DNA of 64,000 bases from Nitrospira sp. (GCA_024998565.1 JACOEM010000001.1:674773-738772); one strand, 5' to 3'; positions 9,484 to 18,815 are shown, numbered from the stretch's first letter. Numbers and translations: made by a program. Notes: generated from the sequence alone by a model not told the origin.

Positions 9484-10953
9484 ATGCGCATCATGTTGCG
9501 TCTCTACAATACCCTGACCGGAAGCAAAGAGCCGTTCGAACCATTGGTGCCCCGCAAGGTCCGCATGTATGTGTGCGGGGTGACGGTGTACGACTATTGC
9601 CACATCGGACATGCCCGGAGTGCGCTGGTGTTCGACGTGTTGCGCCGGTATCTGGAATACTCAGGTTTCGTCGTCGAGTTTGCCAAGAACTTCACGGATG
9701 TCGATGACAAGATCATCAAGCGGGCGAATGAACAGGGTGTGAGCTGCGAGCACGTCACCACCACCTACATCAACGCCTACTACGAGGATATGGAGAAGCT
9801 CGGTGTACGCCGCGCGACGCTCGAACCCAGAGCGACGGAACATATTGCCGACATTGTGCGGCTTGTCGACACGTTGCTCACTAAGGGGATGGCGTATCGT
9901 GTCGACGGGGATGTCTATTTCCAGGTCGATCGGTATCCGGTGTACGGCCGGCTCTCGAAGCGGAACGTCGATGACTTGCAAGCAGGAGCGCGTGTGGATG
10001 TCGATGAGCGGAAACGTCACCCGATGGATTTCGCACTCTGGAAAGGCAGCAAGCCCGGTGAGCCTTCGTGGGATAGTCCTTGGGGCCCGGGCCGTCCCGG
10101 CTGGCATATTGAATGTTCCGCGATGGCCATGCGGCATCTTGGTGAAACATTCGATATCCATGGCGGGGGGATGGATCTCATTTTCCCGCACCACGAAAAT
10201 GAGATCGCGCAATCCTGCGGGGCCACGGGCAAGGAATTCGCGCGGTATTGGGTGCACAACGGGTTTGTTCAGATCAATCAAGAGAAGATGTCCAAGTCGC
10301 TCGGTAATTTTTTTACCATTCGCGAAATCTTTCAGAAGTCGGAATGGCCTGACACGGTGACCGGCGAGATGCTGCGCTATTTCCTGCTCACGACGCACTA
10401 TCGAAGTCCGTTGGATTTTTCCGATCAGAGTCTGAAGGAAGCGAAAAACGCACTCAACGGATTCTACGATCTCTTTGAGCGGCTGAATGAATCCGCTCCG
10501 GTCCATAGTGCAGGCGATCAGCCGATGCGGGATGCGATGGTGCGGACGCGCGCGGCGTTTGTGGCCGCCATGGACGATGATCTGAATACGCCCAACGCGC
10601 TGGCGGCCTTGCAGATGTTGCGAGGGGAGACCAACAAAGCTCTCGAAGCCGGACTGTCCGGTGAGATGCGGCGGATGGTGCGGCAAGAGTTCCGGGCCTT
10701 AGGAATCGTCCTGGGGCTCCTCCAAACCGACACCTGGCGATTTAAAATTCAACGGCAGCAGCCAGCATCCGGCGGAGCGGAGGCATCTACGGACGCCCTG
10801 TCAGACGAGGACATTGCCGGCAAGCTAGCCGCACGTCTGGCCGCAAAGCGATCGAAGAATTACCAACTCGCCGACCAGTTGCGAGCAGAGTTGGCCTCCC
10901 ATGGCATTACGATTGAGGACCGCCCGGATGGCACCAGTCGATGGAAGCGATAA
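9484..10953 (+). CDS. cysS: Cysteine--tRNA ligase
   Basis: Charges tRNA-Cys. The 489-residue class I synthetase has the HIGH signature in 'YDYCHIGHARS', the KMSKS loop 'QEKMSKSLGN', and zinc-site cysteines in 'YVCGVTVYDYC' and 'HIECSAMAM'. A C-terminal DALR-type helical domain runs from about residue 340. It starts directly after the DedA stop with GGAG three bases upstream; an internal ATG three codons later has 12-base spacing and is also possible. The final 26 bases overlap the rlmB start. Confidence 0.97.
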   Translation: MRIMLRLYNTLTGSKEPFEPLVPRKVRMYVCGVTVYDYCHIGHARSALVFDVLRRYLEYSGFVVEFAKNFTDVDDKIIKRANEQGVSCEHVTTTYINAYYEDMEKLGVRRATLEPRATEHIADIVRLVDTLLTKGMAYRVDGDVYFQVDRYPVYGRLSKRNVDDLQAGARVDVDERKRHPMDFALWKGSKPGEPSWDSPWGPGRPGWHIECSAMAMRHLGETFDIHGGGMDLIFPHHENEIAQSCGATGKEFARYWVHNGFVQINQEKMSKSLGNFFTIREIFQKSEWPDTVTGEMLRYFLLTTHYRSPLDFSDQSLKEAKNALNGFYDLFERLNESAPVHSAGDQPMRDAMVRTRAAFVAAMDDDLNTPNALAALQMLRGETNKALEAGLSGEMRRMVRQEFRALGIVLGLLQTDTWRFKIQRQQPASGGAEASTDALSDEDIAGKLAARLAAKRSKNYQLADQLRAELASHGITIEDRPDGTSRWKR

Positions 10954-11704
10954 CTCGCTGGATGTGATCTACGGCCTCCACGCCGTGCGTGAAGCGCTTC
11001 GCGCCGGGGTTCGTCCGATCCAACGTCTCCTCGTGTTGGGAACCGATCGACAGTTCGGGGAAATTGCGCGTCTGGCCCGCGAGCAGCGTGTGCCGGTGCG
11101 AGTCGAACCGCGGGCTGCGTTGGATCGACTGGTTCCTTCAGGTCACCACCAGGGGGTGGTGGGTGTGGTTGCCGCTAAAGCCTATGCGGAGTCCGACGAT
11201 ATTCTCGCTTCCGCGCACGTTGAAGGGCGGACGCCACTGCTGGTCCTGTTGGACGGCGTGGAAGACCCGCACAACCTTGGGGCGATTCTGCGGACGGCCG
11301 AAGCGTCGGGCGTGCAAGGCGTCTTTATTCCGGAACGCCGCGCAGTGGGGCTGACAAGTGTGGTGGCAAAGGCCTCTGCCGGGGCGGTCGATTACATGCC
11401 CGTCGGGCGTGTGCCGAATCTGTCGCGCTTGATCGAACGTCTTCAAAATGCAGGCATTTGGGTCTATGCGTTGGATGCCGAGGCTCCAAAGGCCTATACC
11501 GAGCTCGATTTCAGCGGCCCGGTGGCACTCGTGTTCGGCGGGGAAGGAACTGGGGTTCGTCCAGGGGTGCGTGACGCCTGCGATGAGGCCGCCCACATTC
11601 CCATGCTGGGGAAAGTCAGCTCGCTTAATGTCTCGGCATCAGCAGCCATCGTGCTGTATGAGGCATTGCGTCAACGTCGGGAAGGTGCGGGGAAGAAGCC
11701 GTAA
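10928..11704 (+). CDS. rlmB: 23S rRNA 2'-O-ribose methyltransferase RlmB (TrmH/SpoU family)
   Basis: SPOUT methyltransferase expected to methylate G2251 of 23S rRNA. It has the N-terminal substrate-binding domain ('DVIYGLHAVREAL') and three SPOUT motifs: 'LLDGVEDPHNLGAILRTAEA', 'ALVFGGEGTGVRPGV' and 'PMLGKVSSLNVSASAAIVLY', which form the trefoil knot. ATG at 10928 has GAGG nine bases upstream and overlaps the cysS end; an in-frame start at 10901 has less support. The cysS-rlmB pairing is common in bacteria. Confidence 0.92.
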   Translation: MAPVDGSDNSLDVIYGLHAVREALRAGVRPIQRLLVLGTDRQFGEIARLAREQRVPVRVEPRAALDRLVPSGHHQGVVGVVAAKAYAESDDILASAHVEGRTPLLVLLDGVEDPHNLGAILRTAEASGVQGVFIPERRAVGLTSVVAKASAGAVDYMPVGRVPNLSRLIERLQNAGIWVYALDAEAPKAYTELDFSGPVALVFGGEGTGVRPGVRDACDEAAHIPMLGKVSSLNVSASAAIVLYEALRQRREGAGKKP

Positions 11705-11722
11705 GGAAGGGTGCGAAGGGGC

Positions 11723-12013
11723 TCACCGGAGCTTCAGCATTTTTCCCTGGATGGCGGCCTTGAGCAGTTGGGCGGTATTGGAAACCCGGATCTTTTTCAT
11801 CATATTCGCCCGATGCGCCTCAACGGTTTTGACACTGATTTTTAACCGCTGAGCAATTTCCTTGTTCTTGAATCCGGTCCAAATCAACTCGAGGATTTCC
11901 TGTTCGCGTGTTGTGAGTGCTTCGGGACGTCGTTTGCGAAGGGGAAGAACAGGATCCGGTGCGGATACTTTGGCTCGACTTTTCGTGGTCTTGGCGACTG
12001 GCGACATGTACAT
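11723..12013 (-). CDS. LuxR-type HTH protein without receiver domain
   Basis: A 96-residue protein with a single GerE/LuxR HTH domain (residues 32-95): 'LTTREQEILELIWTGFKNKE' then 'AQRLKISVKTVEAHRANMM'. There is no N-terminal receiver or autoinducer domain, only about 30 basic/Pro-rich residues. Transcription opposes cysS-rlmB and diverges from pilD, so a role in pilus control is possible but is only inferred from position. ATG at 12013 has GGAG four bases upstream; a second ATG two codons later is spaced better. Confidence 0.85.
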   Translation of the reverse strand: MYMSPVAKTTKSRAKVSAPDPVLPLRKRRPEALTTREQEILELIWTGFKNKEIAQRLKISVKTVEAHRANMMKKIRVSNTAQLLKAAIQGKMLKLR

Positions 12014-12228
12014 CTAGCTCCACTTCAGGTAAAGGCAATTCACAGATTGAGGCTTGCGACCTTCTGCGCCAAAATTGCTCCCGGATTATACGCAGTGCCT
12101 CCGGCGTTTGTAAATGAAAAGCGCCAAGGCATGGGGTCTTGTCGTCTGCTCTTATTGCCCTAGGATTCAATACGTACTATTAGAAGAGGGCTCGTGTCGA
12201 GCCTGGCCACATTGTTTCAGGAATGTTC

Positions 12229-13002
12229 ATGATTCCATATGTGACGGTACTGCTATTCGGCGCAGTGATCGGCAGTTTTTTGAATGTCTGCATTCATCGC
12301 CTTCCGCGTGAAGAATCGGTTGCCTGGCCGGCTTCTCGCTGTCCCTCCTGCCGCCAGGCGATTGCTTTCTACGACAACATTCCGATTGTGAGTTATCTGC
12401 TTCTGCGGGGTCACTGCCGGGCCTGTCATGTGCCGATTGCGATCCAGTATCCAGTGGTGGAAGCGGCCAACGCGATCGGATACGTGCTGGTCTTTTGGAC
12501 GTTCGGGTTTACGCCGGCGGCCTGGGCCTATGCGGCGCTCGTGTCCGGGCTAATCGTGGTGACGGGGACCGACCTCTCCCATACGATGATCCCGGACGCC
12601 GTTACCCTGCCGGGAATCGTCATCGGTCTGCTGTGTGCCGTCTTGATCCTTCCGATAGGACTTGTCGATTCCATGCTCGGTGTGTTGTTGGGCGGCGGGA
12701 TCCTATGGTTTTTGGCGTGGATCAGTCCCTACGTGTTCGGGAAGGAAGGGATGGGGGGCGGGGATATCAAGCTGATGGCCATGGTCGGGGCCTTCCTCGG
12801 CTGGCAGCCGGTGTTGTTGGCGATTATGATCGGATCTTTTCTGGGGTCCATTGTCGGTGTCGGGCTCATCGCCATCGGGGTCATGCGGCGTGAGCAGTAC
12901 ATTCCATTCGGACCGTTCTTGGCAGTGGGATCAATCCTTGCCCTGTTGTTTCATCAGCCCCTGCTTGAGTGGTATTGGGCGCTGATCGACATTCCTCAGT
13001 AA
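12229..13002 (+). CDS. pilD: Type IV prepilin peptidase / N-methyltransferase PilD
   Basis: Inner-membrane aspartic protease that cleaves prepilins after the conserved Gly and N-methylates the new N terminus. The N-terminal domain has the double zinc CxxC pairs 'SRCPSCRQAI' and 'GHCRACHVPI', typical of bifunctional PilD. The catalytic Asp motifs of family A24 are 'GTDLSHTMIPD' and 'GMGGGDIKLMAMVGAFLG'. About eight hydrophobic segments follow. The second of two nearby ATGs (12229) is preferred because CAGGA lies six bases upstream. It opens the pilus block and is expected to process all eight minor pilins below. Confidence 0.95.
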   Translation: MIPYVTVLLFGAVIGSFLNVCIHRLPREESVAWPASRCPSCRQAIAFYDNIPIVSYLLLRGHCRACHVPIAIQYPVVEAANAIGYVLVFWTFGFTPAAWAYAALVSGLIVVTGTDLSHTMIPDAVTLPGIVIGLLCAVLILPIGLVDSMLGVLLGGGILWFLAWISPYVFGKEGMGGGDIKLMAMVGAFLGWQPVLLAIMIGSFLGSIVGVGLIAIGVMRREQYIPFGPFLAVGSILALLFHQPLLEWYWALIDIPQ

Positions 13003-13092
13003 TTGCCTTCAAATCGTTATCCAGAGCCAATTTCCAAGGATCAGCGCCTCGCCGAACTGTATCTGAACGGATGACTGACTGTATCCGATTCG

Positions 13093-13123
13093 GAACAGTT
13101 CATAACTGTTCACGCGCTTTTTT
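13093..13123 (+). promoter_or_regulatory. Perfect 8-bp dyad followed by a T run (operator or weak terminator)
   Basis: GAACAGTT (13093-13100), CAT, then AACTGTTC (13104-13111) form a perfect inverted repeat; six T residues follow at 13118-13123. The 291-base gap between pilD and the first pseudopilin holds no convincing gene. The AT-rich stem and the six-base separation from the T run make a terminator weak; a dimeric regulator operator for the pilin operon is the alternative. Confidence 0.4.
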
Positions 13124-13293
13124 CTGTCCTACCTCAGGCAACATTCCACGGCTCACGGCAGATTTCCTCAACATTTCTATAGCTTCGCCGGCCGCTTCGT
13201 AGAAGAGGTGGCCTCATTGCTTCTACAGGCGTCGGGAATGAGAAACGGCATGGAACTTGGAAATGCTCTACGCGCTCGAAGAAAGGAGCCGGT

Positions 13294-13728
13294 ATGAACG
13301 AACGTGGCGGGAGTCTTGTGGAGCTGTGTACGGTGGTCGCGATCATCGGGATTGTGGTGGGCGTGAGTGTGCCTGGATGGGCCGCCCTTGTCGCAAAACA
13401 TCAACAGCGCGCGGTGATGGTGGAGATCGCATCGGAGTTGCGCATGGCCCGGCAATTGGCGATGGCGAGGCATGAGCGTATTCGAGTGGTCGTGGATGCG
13501 GAACAGTATGAATTGCGCACGGAATGCATGGACTGTGACACAAGCTTGCTGCGCCGGTATGAGTTCGCTCACAAAGGCACGGCGGTTGAGTCGATGACGA
13601 CGAAACCGGAAATCATGTTTCAGGCCAGCGGTCGTTCGGCCACGGCGACGACCATGGTCCTGGTCGACGGTCGTCGTGCGACACATCAGGTCACGGTGAG
13701 CATCACCGGACGGGTGACCCTGTCATGA
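13294..13728 (+). CDS. Minor pseudopilin, FimT/GspH type (set 1)
   Basis: A 144-residue type IV pilin-like protein. After a very short leader (MNERGG) comes the class III cleavage site G|SLVEL with Glu at +5, then a hydrophobic helix 'CTVVAIIGIVVGVSVPGWAA', followed by a GspH/FimT-like soluble domain with a Cys pair in 'ECMDCD'. An AAAGGAG ribosome site precedes the ATG. It is first in a four-gene overlapping set (FimT, PilV, PilW, PilX order), each expected to be processed by PilD and to sit at the pilus tip or priming complex. The exact fim/pil name is not assigned because sequence identity is low. Confidence 0.82.
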   Translation: MNERGGSLVELCTVVAIIGIVVGVSVPGWAALVAKHQQRAVMVEIASELRMARQLAMARHERIRVVVDAEQYELRTECMDCDTSLLRRYEFAHKGTAVESMTTKPEIMFQASGRSATATTMVLVDGRRATHQVTVSITGRVTLS

Positions 13729-14252
13729 CACAATGTGAGTCGAATCGTGTGACGCGACGATCTGTGTTGATGAGTGCCAAAGGGTTCACCCTCGTGGAGA
13801 GCATGGTGGCGTTGGTGGTGCTGTCGATCGGCGTGATCGGGACAATCGGCATGTGCGAATGGGCTGAGCGAGGTCTGCAGCGCGGGGCGTTGACGACAAC
13901 CGCGCTGGCGCTCGCTGAATCACGGCTGGAGGCCAAGCGGAGTGTGGCGTGGGAGCGGTTGTTGATGGACGACGTGGATCAAGACGGAATAGTGGAGTCC
14001 GTCATGCACGACGATGGCTTGCAGGATGATCAGACGAACGGCGACGGCATCTTCACGGCCAGTGCCACCCAGTCCAACATCCGGCTTGTCTGGACCGTGG
14101 AACTGAATCGCGGCCATGAGCCAGCCGGGGCGAGCCTGGCGACTATCGAGGCGCGCGCAATCTTCCGGACCATGGGAGGGCAGGAGAAAGAGGTTCGCGT
14201 TCGCACGATCCGGGCCAATCCTCGGTATGTCGGCCTGTCTGTGTTGTCATGA
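13725..14252 (+). CDS. Minor pilin, PilV-like (set 1)
   Basis: A 175-residue prepilin with cleavage motif 'KG|FTLVESMVALVVLSIGVI' at about residue 20 and the PilV-type Ser after VE. The soluble part contains a stretch of acidic residues (DDVDQDGIVES, then HDDGLQDDQTNGDG near residues 86-110) that resembles calcium-binding loops. It overlaps the previous gene by four bases and the next by four, so the set is translationally coupled. It is assigned PilV-like from the order and the N-terminal motif. Confidence 0.8.
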   Translation: MTQCESNRVTRRSVLMSAKGFTLVESMVALVVLSIGVIGTIGMCEWAERGLQRGALTTTALALAESRLEAKRSVAWERLLMDDVDQDGIVESVMHDDGLQDDQTNGDGIFTASATQSNIRLVWTVELNRGHEPAGASLATIEARAIFRTMGGQEKEVRVRTIRANPRYVGLSVLS

Positions 14253-15025
14253 GGCGCGGCATGGTCAGCAGTTCGCACGCGCCAAAGCACATGAATATTG
14301 GATGGTGCCTCGGCTCTGCCGGAGCGAGTCTCATAGAACTCCTCATCGCAATGGCGATCAGCAGCATCGCAATATCCGCTTCAATTCATGTCTTTTCCTC
14401 AGTCGGCCTGCGGTTCGGCGCACAGCATTCGACGATGGTGACGAATCAGGACCTGCGCCTGGGTTTGGATGTGCTGTGCAGCGAGGTGCGTCTGGCTGGA
14501 GGCGGATTGTTAGGTGGAGATTCGCCGTTTCTCAAGGCGAAGTCGGACGAGATCGAATTCTTCGCCAACTTGAGTGGTGCGTCGACTACGCTGACACAGG
14601 TCGCAGAAATCGGCCGCCAGGATCTCCCTGTGGAAGAAGGAGCCGGTTGGCCAAAAGGCAAGCAACTACTGGTGTGCACAACCGTGCACTGCGCCTGGAA
14701 TCAGTTGGCTGCCGATGGACGGAAGCAGACGCTGACATTGGTGACACCGACTGCCGAACAGTTTCCAGTGCGTAGCGCCATATTCCTGCTGAATCGAGTC
14801 CGTTACTACGTGAAGCGCCAGGATGATGGGGCGATGCGGGTCATGCGTGATGTGGATGGCGGTGCGAGTACGCTCTTGGGCGATGTGAGTCAGTTCGAGC
14901 TGCAATATTTTGATAGGGAGGGGCGTGTGACGACGGACTTGAGCGAGGTGGTGCGGGTACGTGTGGCGATACAGGCCGGACGACAAGGAGCGAGGCTGGT
15001 GCGGGACGTGGCAATCCGGATGTAA
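14249..15025 (+). CDS. Minor pilin, PilW-like (set 1)
   Basis: A 258-residue prepilin-like protein. The hydrophobic segment 'SLIELLIAMAISSIAISASI' follows a cleavage site with Ala, not Gly, at position -1 (AGA|SLIEL), which is unusual for PilD substrates. The PilW-type mid-region is recognisable ('RLGLDVLCSEVRLAGGGLL') together with a late 'QFELQYFDREG' strand. The long 27-residue leader from the first ATG could be shorter: an in-frame ATG at 14291 also fits. It overlaps the PilV-like gene by four bases. Confidence 0.78.
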   Translation: MRRGMVSSSHAPKHMNIGWCLGSAGASLIELLIAMAISSIAISASIHVFSSVGLRFGAQHSTMVTNQDLRLGLDVLCSEVRLAGGGLLGGDSPFLKAKSDEIEFFANLSGASTTLTQVAEIGRQDLPVEEGAGWPKGKQLLVCTTVHCAWNQLAADGRKQTLTLVTPTAEQFPVRSAIFLLNRVRYYVKRQDDGAMRVMRDVDGGASTLLGDVSQFELQYFDREGRVTTDLSEVVRVRVAIQAGRQGARLVRDVAIRM

Positions 15026-15043
15026 TAGGTAAAAGGAATAACT

Positions 15044-16531
15044 ATGAAGACAAGCATGGGACGATCACGAATTGCGGTGCGGCGAGATGAGAGGGGAATG
15101 GCGTTGTTGGCGGTGCTCATGGTGGTGTTTCTGCTGACCTTGCTGGGGATGACTTCTATGCAGTTGGCCGGCCAGGAGATCGTCGGCGCCAGTGCGTTAC
15201 AAGAGGAACGGCTTGCGCACCACGCCGCTGAAGCGGCGGTTGATGTAGTGATGGGATGGTTTCACGATCCTGCGCTGCATCCGCAGGGAGTCGAGACGAC
15301 GTGGTTGACGAAACGGTTGGTGAATGCACAGGGAGATGCCTCCTATTTCGATGCACAGGGGCGCGCACAGTTTGCGGGAACCGGTGCGTCTCCGGATGTG
15401 GTCTTTGATGCGGCCAATGCTCAGCATGACCGGCTTATGAACGATCCGCAGGCCGGTTGGTTCAAATCCCTCAAGGGGCTTGCGAGGATTCTCAAGTTAC
15501 GAGTCTATGGGGCGACGCGGCCGGGTCTGCTCTGCACGGTGGAGGTGACGGCCGCAGCCGGCCATACCTCACGGGTAACGAAAACGGTATCCGTCGAATT
15601 CGGCGCCTATGCCGTTCCGGCGCTGCACGCGCCGATCCAGAGCGGCACAGTAGGAAATGAATCTGCGCCACCCTCGGCCGGTTCGGTGTTTGCCCATTGG
15701 GGCGACATGGTGGTACGCGGCAAAGCGTATTTCCCTCGACCGGAGGCGGTCCCGATGAAGAGCGGGTTGGCACCGGTGACGGGGCAGGCCTATGACGAAA
15801 TGACGCACCGCGAAGATCGCTGGTTCACCATCCGGCTCGGTGGCGACGCGTTTTTTGCGCAGCTCCCGGCAGAGGCCTGGTCGGGACTTCCACTCAATCT
15901 CCACACGCACCAGGATCCGGTGCCTGGTCTCAAGGTAGACCAGTGGGACTACGACACTTTGAAAAGTATGGCCAGGCAGTTCGGGCAGTACTACGGCATC
16001 GACCGGGATGGATTGCTGTATGCCGGTGGTGTGATCCAGCCAGGATCGGGGCGCCCAGCCTCGGAAGTGTTTGCCTCGAAGGGCCCCGGTGACCATCGGG
16101 GGTTGATCTTTGTCGATACGCTCGATGGGACTTCTCCGCGACTTGACAATTTAGGGACGATTGTGCTCGATCAAGAGTATGCCGAGGGCATCTTCATTGT
16201 GAATGCGCATGTGCTTTGGAAGACAGAGACGTATGGTAAACCGATTCCGGCTCTCAGTCCTCCGCCGGAGGGTCAGCAATCGCTCGGGAGCCGGATTCCG
16301 GTTCAGTTGCCCGGCATTCATCTGCAGGGCGTTCTGTATGTCGCGGGTGATGTGCGGTATGCAGGACACCTCAGAGTCTATGGCGGGGTAGTCTCGCAAG
16401 GGGCCATTGTGGATGTTGCGAACGGGTCGGGGAAGTTGGAAGTTTGGTACAACCACGACCTCCGCGAGGGGCTCGTGCAGGGTATGCCGTTGGTCTTTGT
16501 GGCAGCTGGCAGTTGGCAGGCCAAAATCTGA
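15044..16531 (+). CDS. Large PilX-like pilus protein (set 1)
   Basis: A 495-residue protein with a PilX-type N terminus: 'ERG|MALLAVLMVVFLLTLLG' then 'QEERLAHHAAEAAVDVV', where PilX proteins have the QxAxxxAEAG-like helix. It is about twice the size of ordinary PilX; the extra C-terminal part (residues 190-490) is Gly/Pro-rich and beta-like, ending in repeated short strands (GIHLQGVLYVAGDV, GHLRVYGGVVSQGAIVDV) that suggest a beta-helix. No Cys pair or calcium motif stands out. It ends the first minor-pilin set, where PilY1 would be expected, so it may serve as a tip adhesin; this is inference. Confidence 0.72.
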   Translation: MKTSMGRSRIAVRRDERGMALLAVLMVVFLLTLLGMTSMQLAGQEIVGASALQEERLAHHAAEAAVDVVMGWFHDPALHPQGVETTWLTKRLVNAQGDASYFDAQGRAQFAGTGASPDVVFDAANAQHDRLMNDPQAGWFKSLKGLARILKLRVYGATRPGLLCTVEVTAAAGHTSRVTKTVSVEFGAYAVPALHAPIQSGTVGNESAPPSAGSVFAHWGDMVVRGKAYFPRPEAVPMKSGLAPVTGQAYDEMTHREDRWFTIRLGGDAFFAQLPAEAWSGLPLNLHTHQDPVPGLKVDQWDYDTLKSMARQFGQYYGIDRDGLLYAGGVIQPGSGRPASEVFASKGPGDHRGLIFVDTLDGTSPRLDNLGTIVLDQEYAEGIFIVNAHVLWKTETYGKPIPALSPPPEGQQSLGSRIPVQLPGIHLQGVLYVAGDVRYAGHLRVYGGVVSQGAIVDVANGSGKLEVWYNHDLREGLVQGMPLVFVAAGSWQAKI

Positions 16532-16635
16532 CGGCAGTGCTGCGGGGTTGACGCGGTCATCCTGCCGGCATGTTGAATCCAGACAATCATCTGCAATCGA
16601 ATCGTCTCCACGGAGTCCAGAAAGGAATCGCTTCC

Positions 16636-18435
16636 ATGAGTCGTACCACGATGTCCACGCTATCAGCCGCTGAGTCTTCTCGAGGGGGCAGCGCTTCGGT
16701 GCAGGCGCGCTCCGTTAGTTGCTATCACCGGCTCGTCGAACAGGGCTTTTTGCGACAGGAGGAGTTAGTGCTTGCCATAGGCGAAGCCGCACGCAAGCGG
16801 CTCGATGTGGCAACTGTGCTCATGGAGCGGTACAGAATACCGAAGCCGGCTCTCGGTGCCGCACTGGCGGATTTCTATCACTGCCCGTTTCTCGCTTATG
16901 ACGAGCGCACGCTTCTGGAGCGGGAGCTATTCAGAAATCTCAGCCTGGACTATCTTCGGCTGAACCATTGGGTTCCCGTCAGGCGTCAAGGCAACGGAAT
17001 CGAAGTCCTGATCGACGACCCGCACAATCCCGATAAGTTGTTCGATGTGCGACGAGCGTTTCCGGGTCAGGCACTGTCCTATTGCGTCGGACTTCGTTGC
17101 GATATTGAGCGGTTTTTAAATGCCATTCAAGGGCGTGAGTCGGGCGATGCAATCTCCGACATTCTTGGCGAGCTGGTCAGTGAAGCGCAGCTCGAAGAAC
17201 AGCAAAACGCGACGATTGCGGCGATTACGGAAAACGATTCGGCCATCGTCCGGCTCGCTAATCAAATCATTACGGACGCCTATCGGCGCGGGGCCTCGGA
17301 TATCCATGTTGAGCCTTATGCCGATCGAAAGGAAACGGCTGTGCGTTTCCGTGTCGACGGCACCTGCTTTACGTACATGAAGATTCCGGCAGCCTACCGC
17401 CGGGCGATCGTCTCGCGCCTGAAGATTATGGCGAGTCTGGACATTGCCGAGCGGCGCAAGCCGCAGGATGGCAAAATCCGATTCAAGTTGGGTACCGGGC
17501 AGGAGATCGAATTGCGGGTCGCAACACTTCCCACTTCCGGCTTTAATGAAGACGTGGTGATTCGCCTGCTGACTGCCCACGGACCTCGCCGGTTGGAGGA
17601 ACTGGAGTTCAGCGACGGAACACGCCGGCTCGTACGGCAGCTGGCTCAAAAGCCGCATGGCATCGTCCTGTGCGCCGGTCCGACCGGATCAGGAAAGACC
17701 ACCACCTTGCATGCCATTCTGGCGTCGATTAATACCGATGAACGAAAGATCTGGACGGCCGAGGATCCCATCGAGATTACTCAGGACGGATTGCGGCAGG
17801 TGCAGGTTCATCCCAAGATCGGACTCACGTTTGCGACGACCATGAGGGCCTTCCTGAGAGCAGATCCGGACGTGATCATGATCGGGGAAATGCGGGACAA
17901 GGAGACGGCGGATATTGCCATTGAAGCCTCTCTGACCGGACACTTGGTGTTCAGTACCATTCATACGAATAGCGCCGTCGAGACTGTGGTGCGATTGCTC
18001 GATCTGGGGTGCGACCCGTTCAATTTTTCAGATGCCATGTTGGGAGTGTTGGCGATGCGGTTGTGCAAGCGCATCTGTCCCAACTGCCGCGAGGCCTACC
18101 ATCCCACGCGCAGCGAATATGACGAACTCGTGCAGGCCTTTGGGGAGGGTGATTGGGAAGGCGTGCATCCTGCATATAATCCGGGGCTCACACTGTTTCG
18201 TGGACGAGGGTGTGACACGTGTAACCAGACCGGGTACCGTGGACGAGTGCCCATCCATGAGTTGATGGTGGTGTCTGATTCCATGAAGGCACTGATTCAG
18301 GCCAGGGCGCGCACCGGGGAACTACTCACACTCGCAAAGAGCGACGGGATGAGGACGTTGGTGCAAGACGGTATCGAGAAAGTCTTGCAAGGCCTCACCA
18401 CGTATAAACAGGTGCGGGCGGTGGCGATCAAATAG
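16636..18435 (+). CDS. pilB: Type IV pilus assembly / type II secretion ATPase PilB-GspE
   Basis: Cytoplasmic hexameric ATPase that drives pilin polymerisation. It has an MshEN/GspE N-terminal domain (residues 25-160) and a secretion ATPase domain with Walker A 'GPTGSGKTTT' near residue 348, the Asp box 'WTAEDPIEI', Walker B 'ADPDVIMIGEMRD', and a His box 'TGHLVFSTIHTNSA'. The zinc tetracysteine 'RICPNCREAY' and 'GCDTCNQTGYRGR' is complete, as in PilB/GspE and unlike PilT. ATG at 16636 is chosen for AAAGGA nine bases upstream. It lies between the two minor-pilin sets. Confidence 0.93.
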   Translation: MSRTTMSTLSAAESSRGGSASVQARSVSCYHRLVEQGFLRQEELVLAIGEAARKRLDVATVLMERYRIPKPALGAALADFYHCPFLAYDERTLLERELFRNLSLDYLRLNHWVPVRRQGNGIEVLIDDPHNPDKLFDVRRAFPGQALSYCVGLRCDIERFLNAIQGRESGDAISDILGELVSEAQLEEQQNATIAAITENDSAIVRLANQIITDAYRRGASDIHVEPYADRKETAVRFRVDGTCFTYMKIPAAYRRAIVSRLKIMASLDIAERRKPQDGKIRFKLGTGQEIELRVATLPTSGFNEDVVIRLLTAHGPRRLEELEFSDGTRRLVRQLAQKPHGIVLCAGPTGSGKTTTLHAILASINTDERKIWTAEDPIEITQDGLRQVQVHPKIGLTFATTMRAFLRADPDVIMIGEMRDKETADIAIEASLTGHLVFSTIHTNSAVETVVRLLDLGCDPFNFSDAMLGVLAMRLCKRICPNCREAYHPTRSEYDELVQAFGEGDWEGVHPAYNPGLTLFRGRGCDTCNQTGYRGRVPIHELMVVSDSMKALIQARARTGELLTLAKSDGMRTLVQDGIEKVLQGLTTYKQVRAVAIK

Positions 18436-18815
18436 TGTCATCGCGTCCGGCACATCTCACTACTTGCCCCAGGGCAATTCTCTCCGTTCAAGGTAGTTTC
18501 TGCCTGTTGAATGTATGCGGGCGAAAGCTCAGAAGAGGCCCGTTCTGAATTGCCACCCATCTCGGGTTCGTTTTCCGGTCTCTGCCCGCATCAAGAGGTT
18601 GGTCGCGGCTTCTCTTGCGTCCTTCCTCTCTCATCATTCCTGGCTCACCAGTAGGTGAAGTACGCCAGAAATCCGACAAAAATTGTCATCGAAGTGATCA
18701 CGGAACGCTCGGAATTGTACGCCGTCCAGTATGAATGGGCTTGATATATCAATCTGTTAGGCCATCATCCCATGTCATATCCATCGGCATGGCACTTGCT
18801 CATCTGGCTGTTGCC
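18436..18815 (+). other. Intergenic gap between pilB and the second minor-pilin set
   Basis: About 350-380 bases without a supported gene. No strong terminator, dyad or clear sigma-70 promoter was seen. The short open frames here lack ribosome sites and motifs. The length suggests that the second minor-pilin set has its own promoter. Confidence 0.6.
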
